DNA from: Pseudisothecium myosuroides
Lineage: Eukaryota > Streptophyta > Bryopsida > Hypnales > Lembophyllaceae
Assembly: GCA_951799445.1 (NCBI GenBank)
Contig: OX637289.1
Span: forward strand, 23,498,245 to 23,562,244
DNA: 64,000 bases
Reading direction: 5' to 3'
The notes beneath the pieces were generated by a model that was not told where the DNA came from, made no database searches, and was given only the letters and a program-made list of their open reading frames with translations. The translations under genes and the position numbers were made by a program. Of this stretch, positions 49,005 through 60,401 are shown one piece after another. Position 1 is the stretch's first letter, and every line of letters begins with the position of its first letter.

Positions 49005-50282
49005 TAGATAACTTCACAATTTATGTAAGTGGATTTCCAACTTACAAGTCTACAAAAACTTAAGGATTTTGACTTGTCATTTTGTTGAGTGTAAATATAA
49101 ATCTTTCATACTCAATGTTCAATGGTCAACCTCGGTGGCAATAAAACATATATAGAATTCAACTTTTGATTTCAATATCTAATCACGGATCGGATATGAA
49201 TTAATTTTTTTTATTAGTAATCGAGTTACTTCAAAGATGATACAATTGTCTATATTTTACCTATTTCTCTCTAAGTAGTATCTTGAAGCAAAAAATATCA
49301 ACTTTGTTTTACATTATGTTAAAAAACTATATGGTCCAAATTGCCCCTAACAATCTTTTTTGTAGGACATTGTACACAAATATAAACTAATCGGCTATAT
49401 CACTTCTAACACAAAGAGAACGTGAGTAAGATTTAGGACATGCCATCTCGTGGTTGCATCCAATCAGTACCTGGAGCCAAGAAGACAGTCTAGTTTTAAA
49501 ACTAGACTGTCTTCTTGGCTCCAGGTACTGATTGGATGCAACCATGAGATGGCATGTCCTAAATCTTACTCACGTTCTCTTTGTGTTAGAAGTGATATAG
49601 TCTTTCCTTTCCATCACTTCTATCCTGACATTCCTCAACATCACAAATATTAAATCCTTAATACTTGTATTAGTACTAGAAATATTGTTTTATTGACTTG
49701 ATAAGTGAAAATCATTATGACAGATAGAAAATAATCTTTTAATGCTTGCTAGATGCGACATTCATATAATAAAGTGATCAAATTTTTGTTGTCTAGATCT
49801 TGATGGATTAATTGTACATATTATAATTATTGGCAATTAAAGATTATGAAAAATATTAAATAAATGGCAATGCATGTGATTGTAATTAGTTTTTTGAAGG
49901 TATCAAACAAATCCAAATTAGTCTTTGGAATGATTGAGATTCAACACTTATCCTACTTGTACTTGGAAAATAAAAATATTCTATATGTTTTTAGTATTGA
50001 TATAAACTTTAAGTTTATTTTGGAGCGGTATGAAAATTAATATATACCACCATAATTTTATGATGTGATTGTCTATACCACTCTTTGGAAAGTCCCATTA
50101 TGCCTATAAAAAAAATCTAAGCGTCTCTTATAGATAAATGTGCTAATGGATATTGTTAGAGTATGGAAGTGACACTTTTGAATATGCAAGTACTTAGTTA
50201 TAAGTGATTCAATACTCCCAATTAATGGGGTGAAACAATGCCTCCTACAAGCCTTCACAATACTAGCACAATTCTAGGGGGA
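49005..50282 (+). repeat. segmental duplication, copy X
   Basis: Colinear in direct orientation with 51505-53462. Shared blocks include aacttcacaattta, gatttccaactta, ttgacttcaatatctaatca, aaataaatggcaatgcatgtgatt, gtgctaatggatattgtt and caagccttcac. Contains the 206-bp palindrome. No coding sequence seen. Confidence 0.8.
49395..49600. repeat. 206-bp near-perfect palindrome
   Basis: Two 103-base arms meet with no spacer at ctagttttaaaactag (centre 49497/49498). I see one mismatch (g49450 versus the base opposite it). The homologous place in copy Y (about 52240-52330) has only one arm, running straight into ttttccttctatcacttcc, so the second arm arose by inverted duplication in this copy. Confidence 0.85.
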
Positions 50283-50533
50283 CAAAAAAAAAGCAATCAC
50301 AATTTAAAAACATTTGAAAAAAATCAGTAAAAAATCTATTGCTTTCTATTTGAGTTACAAAATAGAAAAAAAAAAGATTTGATACTTCAAAAAATTATTC
50401 AATATAGGGGCTAAAAGATAATAGATGAAAAAACTCTAAAAATATTCCAAATGCTAATGGAAAGACATTACGAAGCTTTAGATAGCCATCGTCTTTTATT
50501 CATGTGCTCAAAGACAAAAAAATTCATGATATA

Positions 50534-51080
50534 TTAATCCCTAAAAGACCAAGTAGTACTTTAGGGTAACATAGTGTTACCGCTTATAAACGGAAATTTT
50601 TAGTTTTGCCTTTGAAATTTTTACACATGTGGGCAAGGAGTAGCTTTGAAGCGCAACAATTTTCATAACATTGGATTACATGGTTAAAAAATTATTGTTT
50701 AATGTATAGTTTTTTTGGAGCCCGAGCAACAGGAATAGCTTAGAAAAAATCGCTTCTTAAAATATAAAAATTTAAAATTGGTTCTCTAGATTTTCATATA
50801 CTATAAGTAGAAAGTTTTTAATCAATCCATTTTAAGTATTGAAATGAAACTTACAAGGAGATTTAATTTGTGGGCAATTATGGGATGCTTACTCTAAAAA
50901 TAACTTTGAAGTCCTTTATTTAACTCAATTTTCAATATTTTTGGAAAAAAAAATCATAGAATGTAGATTTTTTATTAAAATAATACAACAATTGGAATTA
51001 GCATTTATCAATTCCATTACAAAATTCTTAACAATTTAGTATTTTAAATCATTTTCTACTTTTTTCTACTTACTATTTTT
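50534..51080 (-). mobile_element. truncated TTAA-type element, subfamily A (reversed)
   Basis: Starts TTAATCCCTAAAAGACCAAG and follows 60402-61334 for about 540 bp, then the similarity stops after a tttttctacttactattttt stretch; no right end. Confidence 0.6.
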
Positions 51081-51653
51081 TGCAAGCATAAATATAAAAT
51101 AATATTTTTTGTTGAATTTTTTATGTGTATTCGCACCTTATTTCTTCAACATAATATGGAGAGTTGTAAATTGTAGGATCTATACATTTTTAGGTAAAAA
51201 GTTAGAAGATGAAATCTAACCATTTTTGAAGTGTTGAAAATACTTCTTTTTGAAATCCAAGCATCATCATCTTGGAATTGGTAGGATTTCTTATTTGAAT
51301 TCTAAGAACGTTGTCCTCTAACAAATATACTATAGGATTTGTTAAAAAATAAATATAAATGAAGATTTTAGCCTTGCTTTGAAGAATAGTATTTTGAAGC
51401 AGTGTTGGGCCTCTAAACTTGAAAAAAATTTAACCCGGGTTTATTGAATTTTCAAAGTTGTTTAATTGTGATTTTTAATGACTTTTAGTAAACTATTTTA
51501 ATAAGAACCTTAATAACTTCACAATTTACATTAGTAGATTTCCAACTTAGAATTCTACAAGAAATTAGGAATTTTGACTTGTCTTTATAAAAGTGCAAAT
51601 ATAAGTCTTTCACACTTAATGTTCAAAAGGTTAATCTATGTGGCAATTAAATA

Positions 51654-51658
<5 letters not shown>

Positions 51659-51692
<34 letters not shown>
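51659..51692. repeat. TA dinucleotide microsatellite
   Basis: Uninterrupted TA repeat of 34 bases within segmental copy Y; the matching place in copy X has only catatata. Confidence 0.95.
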
Positions 51693-51697
<5 letters not shown>

Positions 51698-52697
51698 CAA
51701 GTTTTGACTTCAATATCTAATCAAAAAATGGATACAAATTTAAATTATTGTTTCTCATTAGTAATTGAGTTACTTCAAAGATAATACAATTGTGTACGTT
51801 TACCTATTTCCCTCTAAGCAATATTTTCAAGCAATTTTTGTATTTAGGAAGGAAGGAAATTACAAGTCTATAACAAAACCAAACCACTTAGAAAGTCCAC
51901 CTTCTTAACAATTACATGTGATTTTTTTATTTTTTGTAATCGGATCAAACCATATGAGAAAACGAAGCTACCTACACTACATTTGTATTTCTTACATGTA
52001 TGCATTATAATAAATGACTTTATTGTTGGAAGATGAGTGGCTTTTCTAGTCACACAAAAGTGAAAAACTTATATTATGGAGCCAATATACAATACATATT
52101 CAAGGTACACATGTAGAATTCTTTTCTTTACAAATTGACAGGTTGCATCACTTTTAATATACATAGAAGTGATTAAAATTAGAGATCACACCATCTCATC
52201 ATTGTACACAAATATGAATTGATTAGATTGTATCACTTTTAATGCAAAGCTAACATGAGTTAGATTACAGGACAACCATCACATTGTTGCATTCAATCAA
52301 TACCTGGGAAGACAGTCCAATTTTCCTTCTATCACTTCCATCCTGCCATTCCTCAATATCCCAGATAATATACCATAGAATAACCTCTTACTCTGGTACT
52401 AGTATTAGAAATATTATTTTGTTGACTTAACAAGTAGAAATTGTTATTGTAGTATTCAATACCGTCACTTTTCCTTTCCATCACCTCCATTATGTCATTC
52501 TTCAACATCACAGATAAAATACCATAGAATAATCTTTTATCCTTGTTTTTTTACTTATACTAGAGATATTGTTTTGTTGCCTTGACAAGTGGGAATTGAT
52601 ATGACAAATAGAAAATAATTTTCTAATGGCTACCAAATGTGACATTTATATAATAAAAGAAACCAATTTTTAATTGTCTAGATCTTAAAGGGTTAGT

Positions 52698-52993
52698 CAC
52701 TACAAAAAATTTCAGGCCTGGGGAGGGCCGCGAGTTTTCAACCCCCCCGGTGCAATTGTAGAGGAATTAAAATTGTTTTTTTTTCCAGCTGATGTGGCAC
52801 TACTTGTGCCACGTCAGCAACACGTCAGATTTTTTTATTTTTTAATATTTTTTTATTTTTTTAATATTTTTATTTCAAAAAAATATATTTAAATTTTTTT
52901 ATTTTTTTATTTATTTTCCTGTAATTGCACCGCGGGGCGCCGAAACAAGTTTTCTTAATGGCCCTCCGCAGGGCTCAGATATTTTCTAATGTG
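52698..52993. mobile_element. CACTA-like non-autonomous element
   Basis: Left end CACTACAAAAAATTTCAGG; right end, read inward, CACATTAGAAAATATCTGAG; both continue with a GGAGGGCC block. A ggtgcaattg / aattgcaccg inverted pair lies just inside. 296 bp, non-coding. Copy X lacks it at the corresponding place (about 49806), so it is a later insertion. The 3-base target duplication expected for CACTA is not exact. Confidence 0.65.
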
Positions 52994-53462
52994 TACATCA
53001 TCTCATTATTGTTAGTTAAAATTTATGAAAAATTATTAAATAAATGGCAATGCATGTGATTATAACTAGTTTTTTTTGCAGATATTGAGCAAATCTTTAG
53101 TCTTTGGAATGAATTAGATTGAATTCTCATTCTATTTGAATATGACAAATGAGAATATTCCACATTTCTTTAGTGTTGATAAACCTTAAGTTTATTTTGC
53201 AATGGTAATAAAATTAATTTATATTAACCTAATTTTATGATGTAATGGTCTATACCACTTTTGGAAAGGTCTTATTATGCCTATGAAAGAAATCCAAATT
53301 TTGTCACTTTGGAATAAATGTGCTAATGGATATTGTTGGAATATGAAAGTGACACTTTTGAAATATGTAAGCAATTATTTATGAGTGATTCAATACTCCC
53401 AATTAGGGGCTGGAATGGTACCTACCACAAGCCTTCACTATATTAGCACAATTCTAGAGGAA

Positions 53463-54840
53463 TTGAGTTTGAAAGGTTTAAACCTGGTAGAGTTAGCAAC
53501 AAATTGATTGAAAAAATGTTGCTTCCAATAGAACATGTGCCTTTTTGGCTATAAAACTATCAAAGAATGGAGTCAATTTAGGCCTTTAGGGCTCTAATGT
53601 TGTGACCCTTTACATGAGTTTTGAATATATTTTTGTCGGTTTGGGGGATGACCAATGGCACTTATGGAATGAAGGTAACATACTTCAAAATTTTACAACA
53701 ATTTCATACTTTATTAGAGAAATGTAATTTCAATTGATACCACTTTCTTCCATACATGTTATTTTGTTTTAAAGAATTCCACCACCTCAAGGTTAAGATC
53801 ATAAATCATTTTTTCACTATGTATTGTGGTTGATGTTGCTTTGCCAACAAAGACTACCTCTTGACAATTGATTCTTCATTTGTAAAGGAGTCGACCCATT
53901 TCCAATAACTTAAGTAATTGCGCATATCTATAGGAGGTAGGTTTCTTCAAGGGAGGATTTTTTTGGTGTGTAGAAATAGAGTTCAGAAGGGTCCCATAAT
54001 TTTCCAGATTTTTATTTCTCAAAACATAATTACTATGAATTTTTTCACTAAAGATTCTATTTGGCCTATATTCATTATATAGACCTTCCTATTTTCGACC
54101 AAGGATTGCAAATCCACCAAGGGTTGGGTTGCAATATTGAGAATCTTCTAGCCAATCATAATGTGCCACAATTGCGTTGGAAATCGTGCCGTAATTAATG
54201 ACTATTCATCTCTTGGTGAGCGAAATGGATTGGCTTCCTTACTAAATAATGTTTTTTTTCATTTATACCTGCATAAGATTAAAATAATAATACAAACATA
54301 GTGATCTACATTAAACATGAGAGTTTTGAATACACATTTTATCATATGCTTTGAAACATTCATACAACATATTGAATCATTAATACAGTCACCAAAACAT
54401 GCCCCACCGCGGACTCGGCCAAGGACGAAAGGAGCCTGATCATACTAAAATTTTCTATGCAAACAATAAGATAGCGTCCCTGCCATGTTTATTGATTATA
54501 GCTTGATCTTATTGGTTTGTTGAATTACAGGCTACAACCTCATTTCTTGCATTTTTTTAATGACTTGGCATATTGGTTTGCTCGTCCGTTCAACGAGTCC
54601 TTAAAGCGCGAGATTGACATTTAGTTTGGCGTTTCTGAAGACGGAGGTGATTGAAGTGTCTCATGTGTCCGGGAGATGCAAGGCTTGGGCCATGCCATTT
54701 ACCCAGCTTTGTTTGGAGGAAATGGATAACGATTCTCTAAGATTCTTCCCAAATTTCTTTACAATTTTTTTAATCCAATACAAAGCCTCATTCCATTCAA
54801 TCTAGAGGTAACAAATTATATTCCAATACAATTTGGAGTT
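53463..54840. other. intergenic, no gene recognised
   Basis: AT-rich sequence with weak resemblance to 29740-29900 at about 53600-53720. A less AT-rich patch at 54395-54480 and 54590-54730 has short open frames without recognisable content. Confidence 0.3.
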
Positions 54841-55110
54841 GAGTGGGTTTCATCTTTTTTTTGTTGAAAAATGAAGGTACTTTCATAAAAACAAAGGAAT
54901 AAACAAACAATTAATCTAGCTCACGAGGCCAAGTCAACCAAGGGAAGAGACTAGAAGTCATATTCCACTTAGGTTGGTAGAAACTACCTGAACAAAGAAC
55001 TTCATTTTTGCACCAAGTGCTTAGAAACTCTTTGGTAAATGTTTTTTTGGTGCTCTTCACTACATCTATTGAAGTAGGAGAGAATGTGGTTCCTATTACT
55101 ATAAGAAAGG

Positions 55111-56189
55111 GGTGTTTTAAGTATAGTCCTAGTAGTATAGTTCTATAAGTAATGACCTTTTAACCCCTAAAGGACCAACGTGTTTAGAGGCCCGAAACTA
55201 CTTCAAAATACTCGTCCCCAAAGCAAGGTCAAAATCTTCATCGATATTTATTTTTTAACAAATTCAACCGTAGGATCCTTTGGTTAACTTACACAAGTAT
55301 ATTGTCCCAGAATTTTAGAATGAATAGCCCCACCAATTGCAAGATCAATGTGCCTAAACTTCAAAATGTAGGCTTTTCTAGTCCTTCCAAAAGGTGAAGT
55401 TTTGTCTTTCAACATTTTTAGAAAAAAACACGTATGTCCTATTGCTTGTGCATTTTAGACAATATGTTGGAAAATGGGTTGAAAACATATATAAAAAAAT
55501 TTAACCAAAAAAACTTTTGTATTCATTTGTAAAAAAATTGTAAAGTGAAAGGTATTACTGAATGAAAGATAAAACTAATATGCTAATAATTTTTGGAAGA
55601 ATTTAAAACTTGTTAATCCCAACGGTGAGAATGCTCTAATAAAAAATTAGTATCTTTTATTTTCATTTTCATTTGAAAATTTTCAAGATTGAGAGCAAAA
55701 GATGACTTTATATGTTTTTTCTACCTTCATTGCCCGCAAAATAAAACTCCTGGTAACTCTTACCTCATTATTCGGAATTGAGTGGTTCAATTTTTTTTAA
55801 GTAGGTATCAATCTACACAATTCCAAAAAAATATTTTTTATTTTTTTGGAATATTTTTTTTGTTGCCCGGTTTGACATTGAAATTGAAAAAACCCTTCTA
55901 ACTTTTGCATTACTTATCGGAATGACATGAAACAAAGCTTCACATGTAGATTGTGATGAGTAGCATCCACCTTAAAAAATTCATGCAAAAATTTCAAATT
56001 ATGAAGTCAATAGAGCCTGCCCGAGTTCTCAAAAAGCCCAAAGTGGGCTCCTTGGTCCTTTAGGGGTTAAGGAGATTTTTAATAAAATTTTATTGAAAAC
56101 ACATGCATTTCTAGTAAAATTTTACTAAAAATTTCCTTAAAAGGTCATTACTTATAGGACTATATTACTAGGACTATACTTGAAACACC
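55111..56189. mobile_element. MITE with about 50-bp inverted repeats, holding a TTAA element
   Basis: ggtgttttaagtatagtcct at the left (from 55111) and its complement at the right (to 56189) extend for about 50 bases. The palindromic interior continues on both sides of the inserted element at 55160-56070. Confidence 0.7.
55160..56070 (+). mobile_element. TTAA-terminated element, subfamily F, copy 2
   Basis: Starts TTAACCCCTAAAGGACCAAC and ends TTGGTCCTTTAGGGGTTAA, 911 bp; the best-preserved F copy. It carries caaccgtaggatcctt near the left end. Inserted at a TTAA in the left arm of the surrounding MITE, whose right arm still has the unbroken site (56147-56150). Confidence 0.82.
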
Positions 56190-56850
56190 GCTTTCTCTTG
56201 AAGTGTATAAGCCATGCCGGCAAGGATAGTATCCCGCCAAGTAAGGATAGAAATTTGGGTGGAATTAATATTTTCATCTTCAAAGATGAAGCAATTATGT
56301 GCACACCAAAGCCTCCAAAGGATGGCAAAACAATGAATGTCACTTATGATGTTGAAAGATCGGAAGGCAAGTACAGGCCCTCTTGGTCAAAAGAACCAGG
56401 AGTGATACTTGTAATGGCTTCTTTATAGGATAAAGACTCATGCAGCTTCAATTCTCGATAGATGTCCTTGAATTTACTCCACACCTTGCGAGCGTGGTGA
56501 CAAGATCGTAAAAAATGCTTTGTCATCTCCTTGATATATAAAGCCGTGGAAGCTACAACTCTTTGGAAAGAAACCTATGACTAGGCTCTAGCTAGCGAAA
56601 AGAAGACCCCCTAAATTTGCAAGCCAAAGAAAGAATTGAAACTTCACAAGTCCGCTTTTGCTCCAAATCACTTGGATCGTAGTGTTTGATTTCTGTTCAG
56701 TCAACTTCAATTCTACAAGTTTGATTAGAAGCCTAAAGGGAGAAGATTTAGATTGAAGGTCAAATTGATCACCAAGGCGAGTAGAATAATTGAAGAAAAA
56801 AATAGGTTTTAGAAGATGAATCTAACTTCCAGTTCCATTCTCTAGCCAAA
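56190..56850 (-). mobile_element. LINE ORF2 C-terminal remnant (zf-RVT region)
   Basis: Minus-strand translation, with stops and shifts, gives IWSKSGLVKFQFFLWLA, then KHFLRSCHHARKVWSKF, then PSFGGFGVHIIASSLKMKI, the order and style of the zinc-binding region at the end of plant LINE reverse transcriptases. Dead: several stops, no upstream polymerase motifs. Confidence 0.65.
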
Positions 56851-57147
56851 GTAGTCTGTTCTTAAAGCGACCATTTAAGTATTCATTGCTTTTCGGGGAA
56901 GCTAAATTCCTTGAAAGAAATTACATTAAATTATCCTAGAAAAAAAATGGAATTGGCATCTAACCCAAGTCGTTTCATATTTTTTGAACCTTTAGGAAAT
57001 TAGTTATGGATTTTTGAAGTTGAAATGTAGTGGTCACAAAAGCGACCACCTTCTAAAATGTACATTGTTGGTACATTGGAGGAAGCAAAATGTACCTTTT
57101 TGTCATGATTGTTTTTAGAACATGGACTCTTTTAGAGCAAACTACCT
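56850..57147. mobile_element. MITE family 3, copy a
   Basis: Ends gtagtctgttcttaaagcga and cttttagagcaaactacc are inverted. Nearly colinear with 57871-58173. Its ttcTTAAagcgacc is the unoccupied form of the site used by the element at 59107. Confidence 0.7.
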
Positions 57148-57870
57148 TAGTCACATAGCTGAAGCATAGACAAAATTTGCTATCTCAATGTACTTTGATG
57201 TACTAAATCAATTTCATGTAGGAAGCTCTTATAGTCAATTATAATCCGCCTAGTGGATATCAAATGTCTTAAAAATTATTCCTAGAATTTCCAAATTCAT
57301 TTCTGAATTTGAACACACTTCAAGTAATTTTTCAGTACAAATATGTTCATTATTTCAATTTCATCAAATTAATCATAATAAAAGAAGGTCAATTTTTACT
57401 TTTGATAGTCCTCACATCCAAAAATTTAATGCACCTTTATCAAATTTCATTGTAACTTTTGGAATTCAATTATGGTTTTCAATTTCAATTTGAATTGAAG
57501 TTTGTTAACTCTTGTTTCTACTTCAATTTTAATATTTCAAAGAAATTCAAAAATCAATGAATTAGCATTGCAAGCTCCATTTTCTAAAGCTCAAATTATA
57601 CAAATTAAGGGTCGAAGTTAAGGTCTTGGATTGCACCTTGAAGCAAGATTGACCCCAAAAAACTTTTGCCCTAGTTCATGTGGATGTTGCGGAGGTCTCC
57701 ATAGCAAGTGATAACTTTGGCTCTTCTAAGTTTTGTACCTGTCAGGTCGTGTGGGGCTTCTATCTCCTGATTTTTATAAAAGTTCAAATGAATTGAAAGT
57801 GATGAAAGAGAGTACCTATGTGTAGTCCTCGCATCTAGTACCAAATCGGGTGAGGGTGAGAGGGATTTAA
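57148..57870. other. AT-rich sequence between two MITE family 3 copies
   Basis: No gene and no LINE similarity recognised; 57630-57800 is less AT-rich but has only short open frames. It may be a further insertion within the LINE nest. Confidence 0.35.
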
Positions 57871-58173
57871 GGTAGTCTGCTCTTAAAGCGACCGTTTAAG
57901 AGTTGTTTGCCTATTGGAGAAGCTAAATTTCTTGAAATTTTTTTTAGTAAATTTTTGTTGGAAGAAAAATGGAATTGGCATCTAATCCAAGTTGTTTCAT
58001 ATTTTTTGGACCTTCGTGGAATTAGTTACAAGTTTTTGAAGTTGAAACATAGTGGTAGTCACTAAAAGCGACCACCTCCTGAAATATACATTGTTTTTGG
58101 TACATTGAAGAAAACAAAATGTACCTTTGTGGCATGATCGCTTTTTAGAGCACAATCGCTTTTAGAACAGACT
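57871..58173. mobile_element. MITE family 3, copy b
   Basis: ggtagtctgctcttaaagcg at the left and tcgcttttagaacagactaa at the right. Very similar to copy a, including aaaatggaattggcatctaa and gtggtcac / gtagtcac before aaaagcgaccacc. Confidence 0.7.
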
Positions 58174-58766
58174 AAGGTAGGTGGCTCTAAAACCAACCCT
58201 TTAAGGGCTGTTGGACCTTTTTGATGGGTTTCAGATGCCCAAAAATATTTTATCTTATTTTTTACTTGAAGAAAAATTGATGCGGAATCTAACACAAGTG
58301 GTTCATATTTTTTGGAGCATGTATCAATTACTTATGAATTTCCAAAGAATTCTGTAGTAGGCATCTATTCTTGACTCATAGGCCTTGCAAAACCCACACG
58401 CGCAGTCTGAAAAAAGATATGGCTTGACCAAAAACAAGCACTTCCGCATTCAAAAAGTAATACACAAGGTTCCTAAATGCGACCTTTACTAAACTTAAAT
58501 AGATCGTATATTCTTTTAACATTTGTAAGAAGGCAATTGGGCAATCAATTCTCATTTAGAAAAATTAAGTAGATATACCTTGGCTTTGAAATGGATCCTC
58601 TTTTGCTCTTATTCAATCCATCGGCAAAGTATGAAACAATATATGACAAGTCTTAATTAAGCTCTCACATTGTTAGCAGTCCATATTAGAACCACTTACT
58701 TCCCATTTTAGAGTTCCCTATAGAACTGTTTGAAGAAGAGGGTCGCATTTTGAGCCACCTACCTTA
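58172..58766. mobile_element. MITE family 3, copy c (diverged)
   Basis: taaggtaggtggctctaaaa and ttttgagccacctacctta are inverted termini. Starts directly where copy b ends. About 595 bp, non-coding. Confidence 0.6.
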
Positions 58767-59094
58767 CCTTGGGGTGTGAGTGGGTTTCATCTTGGTTGGG
58801 TCCCAAAAACATTCTGTGTGCACAATTCTATTTTATTCAATCAAAGAAGAATCAAAGTGAATGCAATATATTTTATTGAAGAGGATAAACTTGCCTGGGC
58901 TTTTAGCACTATCTGTCAGTCAGGAGCTGCTTTTGCAATTGTCATAACATTTTTAAGTTATTTTATTTTGTATCAATAACTTTTATGTGTATTCTGGTTA
59001 GAATATCAGATTCATTAACTGAATTTCGGTTGCAAAGTTACAGCTCCCATACTCACCGGTATGTGGCCATGTGGGTTCCAGGGAAATGATACGA

Positions 59095-59457
59095 GGTAGT
59101 CTGTTCTTAACCCTGTAAGGACGCGGGGGGTGACCCTGGAAATCATGCATTGTATAACCGTGAGAGTCATTGGAATAAAAAAATCCAAAAGTACTCATTG
59201 AAAGTCAAGCTACTGTAGATGTTCTCCACTTTCCAAAAAAACTCCAAGGATGAATAGTTGTAGTTCTGTCCTACTGTACATTGGAGAATCCCTTGTCATT
59301 CATCGGACACTTATGGTCCGCGGCGTCCTTACTGGGTTAAAGGGACCATTTAAGCCTACCCAATTCATCATTGACGGTAATAGATATTTCACACAACATG
59401 TCACTCATTCTCAGATAGGGGTTGCATTTGGAACATGGTCGCTTTTAGAGTAAACTA
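59095..59457. mobile_element. MITE family 3, copy d, split by a short TTAA element
   Basis: ggtagtctgttc at the left and ggtcgcttttagagtaaact at the right. The left terminal repeat is interrupted at its TTAA by the 234-bp element at 59107-59340. Confidence 0.65.
59107..59340. mobile_element. short TTAA-terminated element, subfamily K
   Basis: Starts TTAACCCTGTAAGGACGCGG; ends CGCGGCGTCCTTACTGGGTTAA read on the same strand, its inverted repeat. 234 bp, non-coding. Related to the main family by TTAACCC and AAGGAC. The sequence at 44507 (TTAACCCTTAACCCAGGAAG) may be another, weaker left end. Confidence 0.7.
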
Positions 59458-59537
59458 ACTTGCCACCCGGTTTCTAAACTACAAAAGGCCACTCAAAATC
59501 TCCACCTAATCCAGTAATTGTTTAGTCTAATTAAAAA

Positions 59538-59740
59538 GAGACTATAACATTCAATAGTATAACTAATCGTTGTCCTTGCTCTACAATGTTGGATGTGGAA
59601 TATTCCACACCCAACAATACTTCATCAGTAACTATTGAACAGCTGGAGGATGCAAAGGAAAGGGAGTGGGCATGAAGACTGTTGGATGTGGAATATTCCA
59701 CATCCAACACTGTAGAACCAAGGTAGTGATTAGTAATGCT
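59538..59740. mobile_element. palindrome-rich MITE related to 44604-44757
   Basis: Contains a perfect 28-base palindrome at 59681-59708 (centre ggaatattcc) and a near-perfect one at 59588-59615, and starts ataacattcaatag like the ataacattcagtag terminus of the 44604 element. Confidence 0.55.
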
Positions 59741-59875
59741 AGTGAATTTAATGATTATATTTTAGTTTTTTGGAAATAAATGAAAAGAGGATTTTGTTGC
59801 AAAAAGACAATTCAGCAAAGCCTATGTTTGTCCCCTTGCCACTTACGTAACTTAGTTTTGGGTAGCTTTTCTTTT

Positions 59876-60286
59876 AAGGTTGTCTACTCTAAAAGCGACC
59901 ATTTAAGGGTTGATTTGCCTTTTAATGGGTTTCCATGGATGGAAAGATTTTTAACTCATTTTCCAAAGAATGAAAAATAGACGCAGAATGTAACACAATT
60001 GGTTTTGTATTTTTTCAAGCATTACTGAATTATTTATGAATTTTCAAAGATTTGTGTCACAGGCACCTATTTGTAACCATAGGTCTCTCAAAATCCGTCC
60101 ATTTGCAACTTGTAAAGAGATGTGAGGAAATCAAGGAGAATGATTGGCTCTTACAATAAACAAGAGTTTTTCCTCAATTCACTCAATGGCTAAAAGTGTC
60201 CATTTAAAGACCACCTCATATCCATTTTAGAGCTATTTATAGGGGACAATTTGAAAAAGACAGTCTCTTTTAGAGTAGACTACTTT
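59876..60286. mobile_element. MITE family 3, copy e
   Basis: aaggttgtctactctaaaag at the left and cttttagagtagactacttt at the right are inverted, followed inside by cgaccatttaaggg. Non-coding. Confidence 0.65.
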
Positions 60287-60401
60287 AGTGAATGCTCTTC
60301 CTTATAGATTCAATGGTGTGCTTTCACGCCACTCTCTTGTAATCCAGGAGACCTTTTCAAACCATTGTCACATATTGATTAATAAGTTGCTTTGTATCTT
60401 G

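Larger units (their letters stand above)
51505..53462 (+). repeat. segmental duplication, copy Y
   Basis: Longer than copy X because it holds extra sequence at about 51838-52200, a second tandem copy of a block of about 120 bp (ccatcacctcc...ataccatagaataatc; 52325-52400 and 52480-52545) and a CACTA-like insertion. A TA run of 34 bases is at 51659-51692. Confidence 0.75.
54841..58793 (-). mobile_element. LINE insertion nest bounded by a 16-bp target duplication
   Basis: gagtgggtttcatctt occurs at 54841-54856 and 58778-58793. Directly inside the left copy, the minus strand shows a LINE-like 3' end with an A-rich tail. The interval also holds LINE coding remnants (56190-56850), a MITE with a TTAA element inside it (55111-56189) and three MITE family 3 copies (56850-58766). 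I read it as one 5'-truncated LINE later enlarged by other insertions. Confidence 0.6.
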
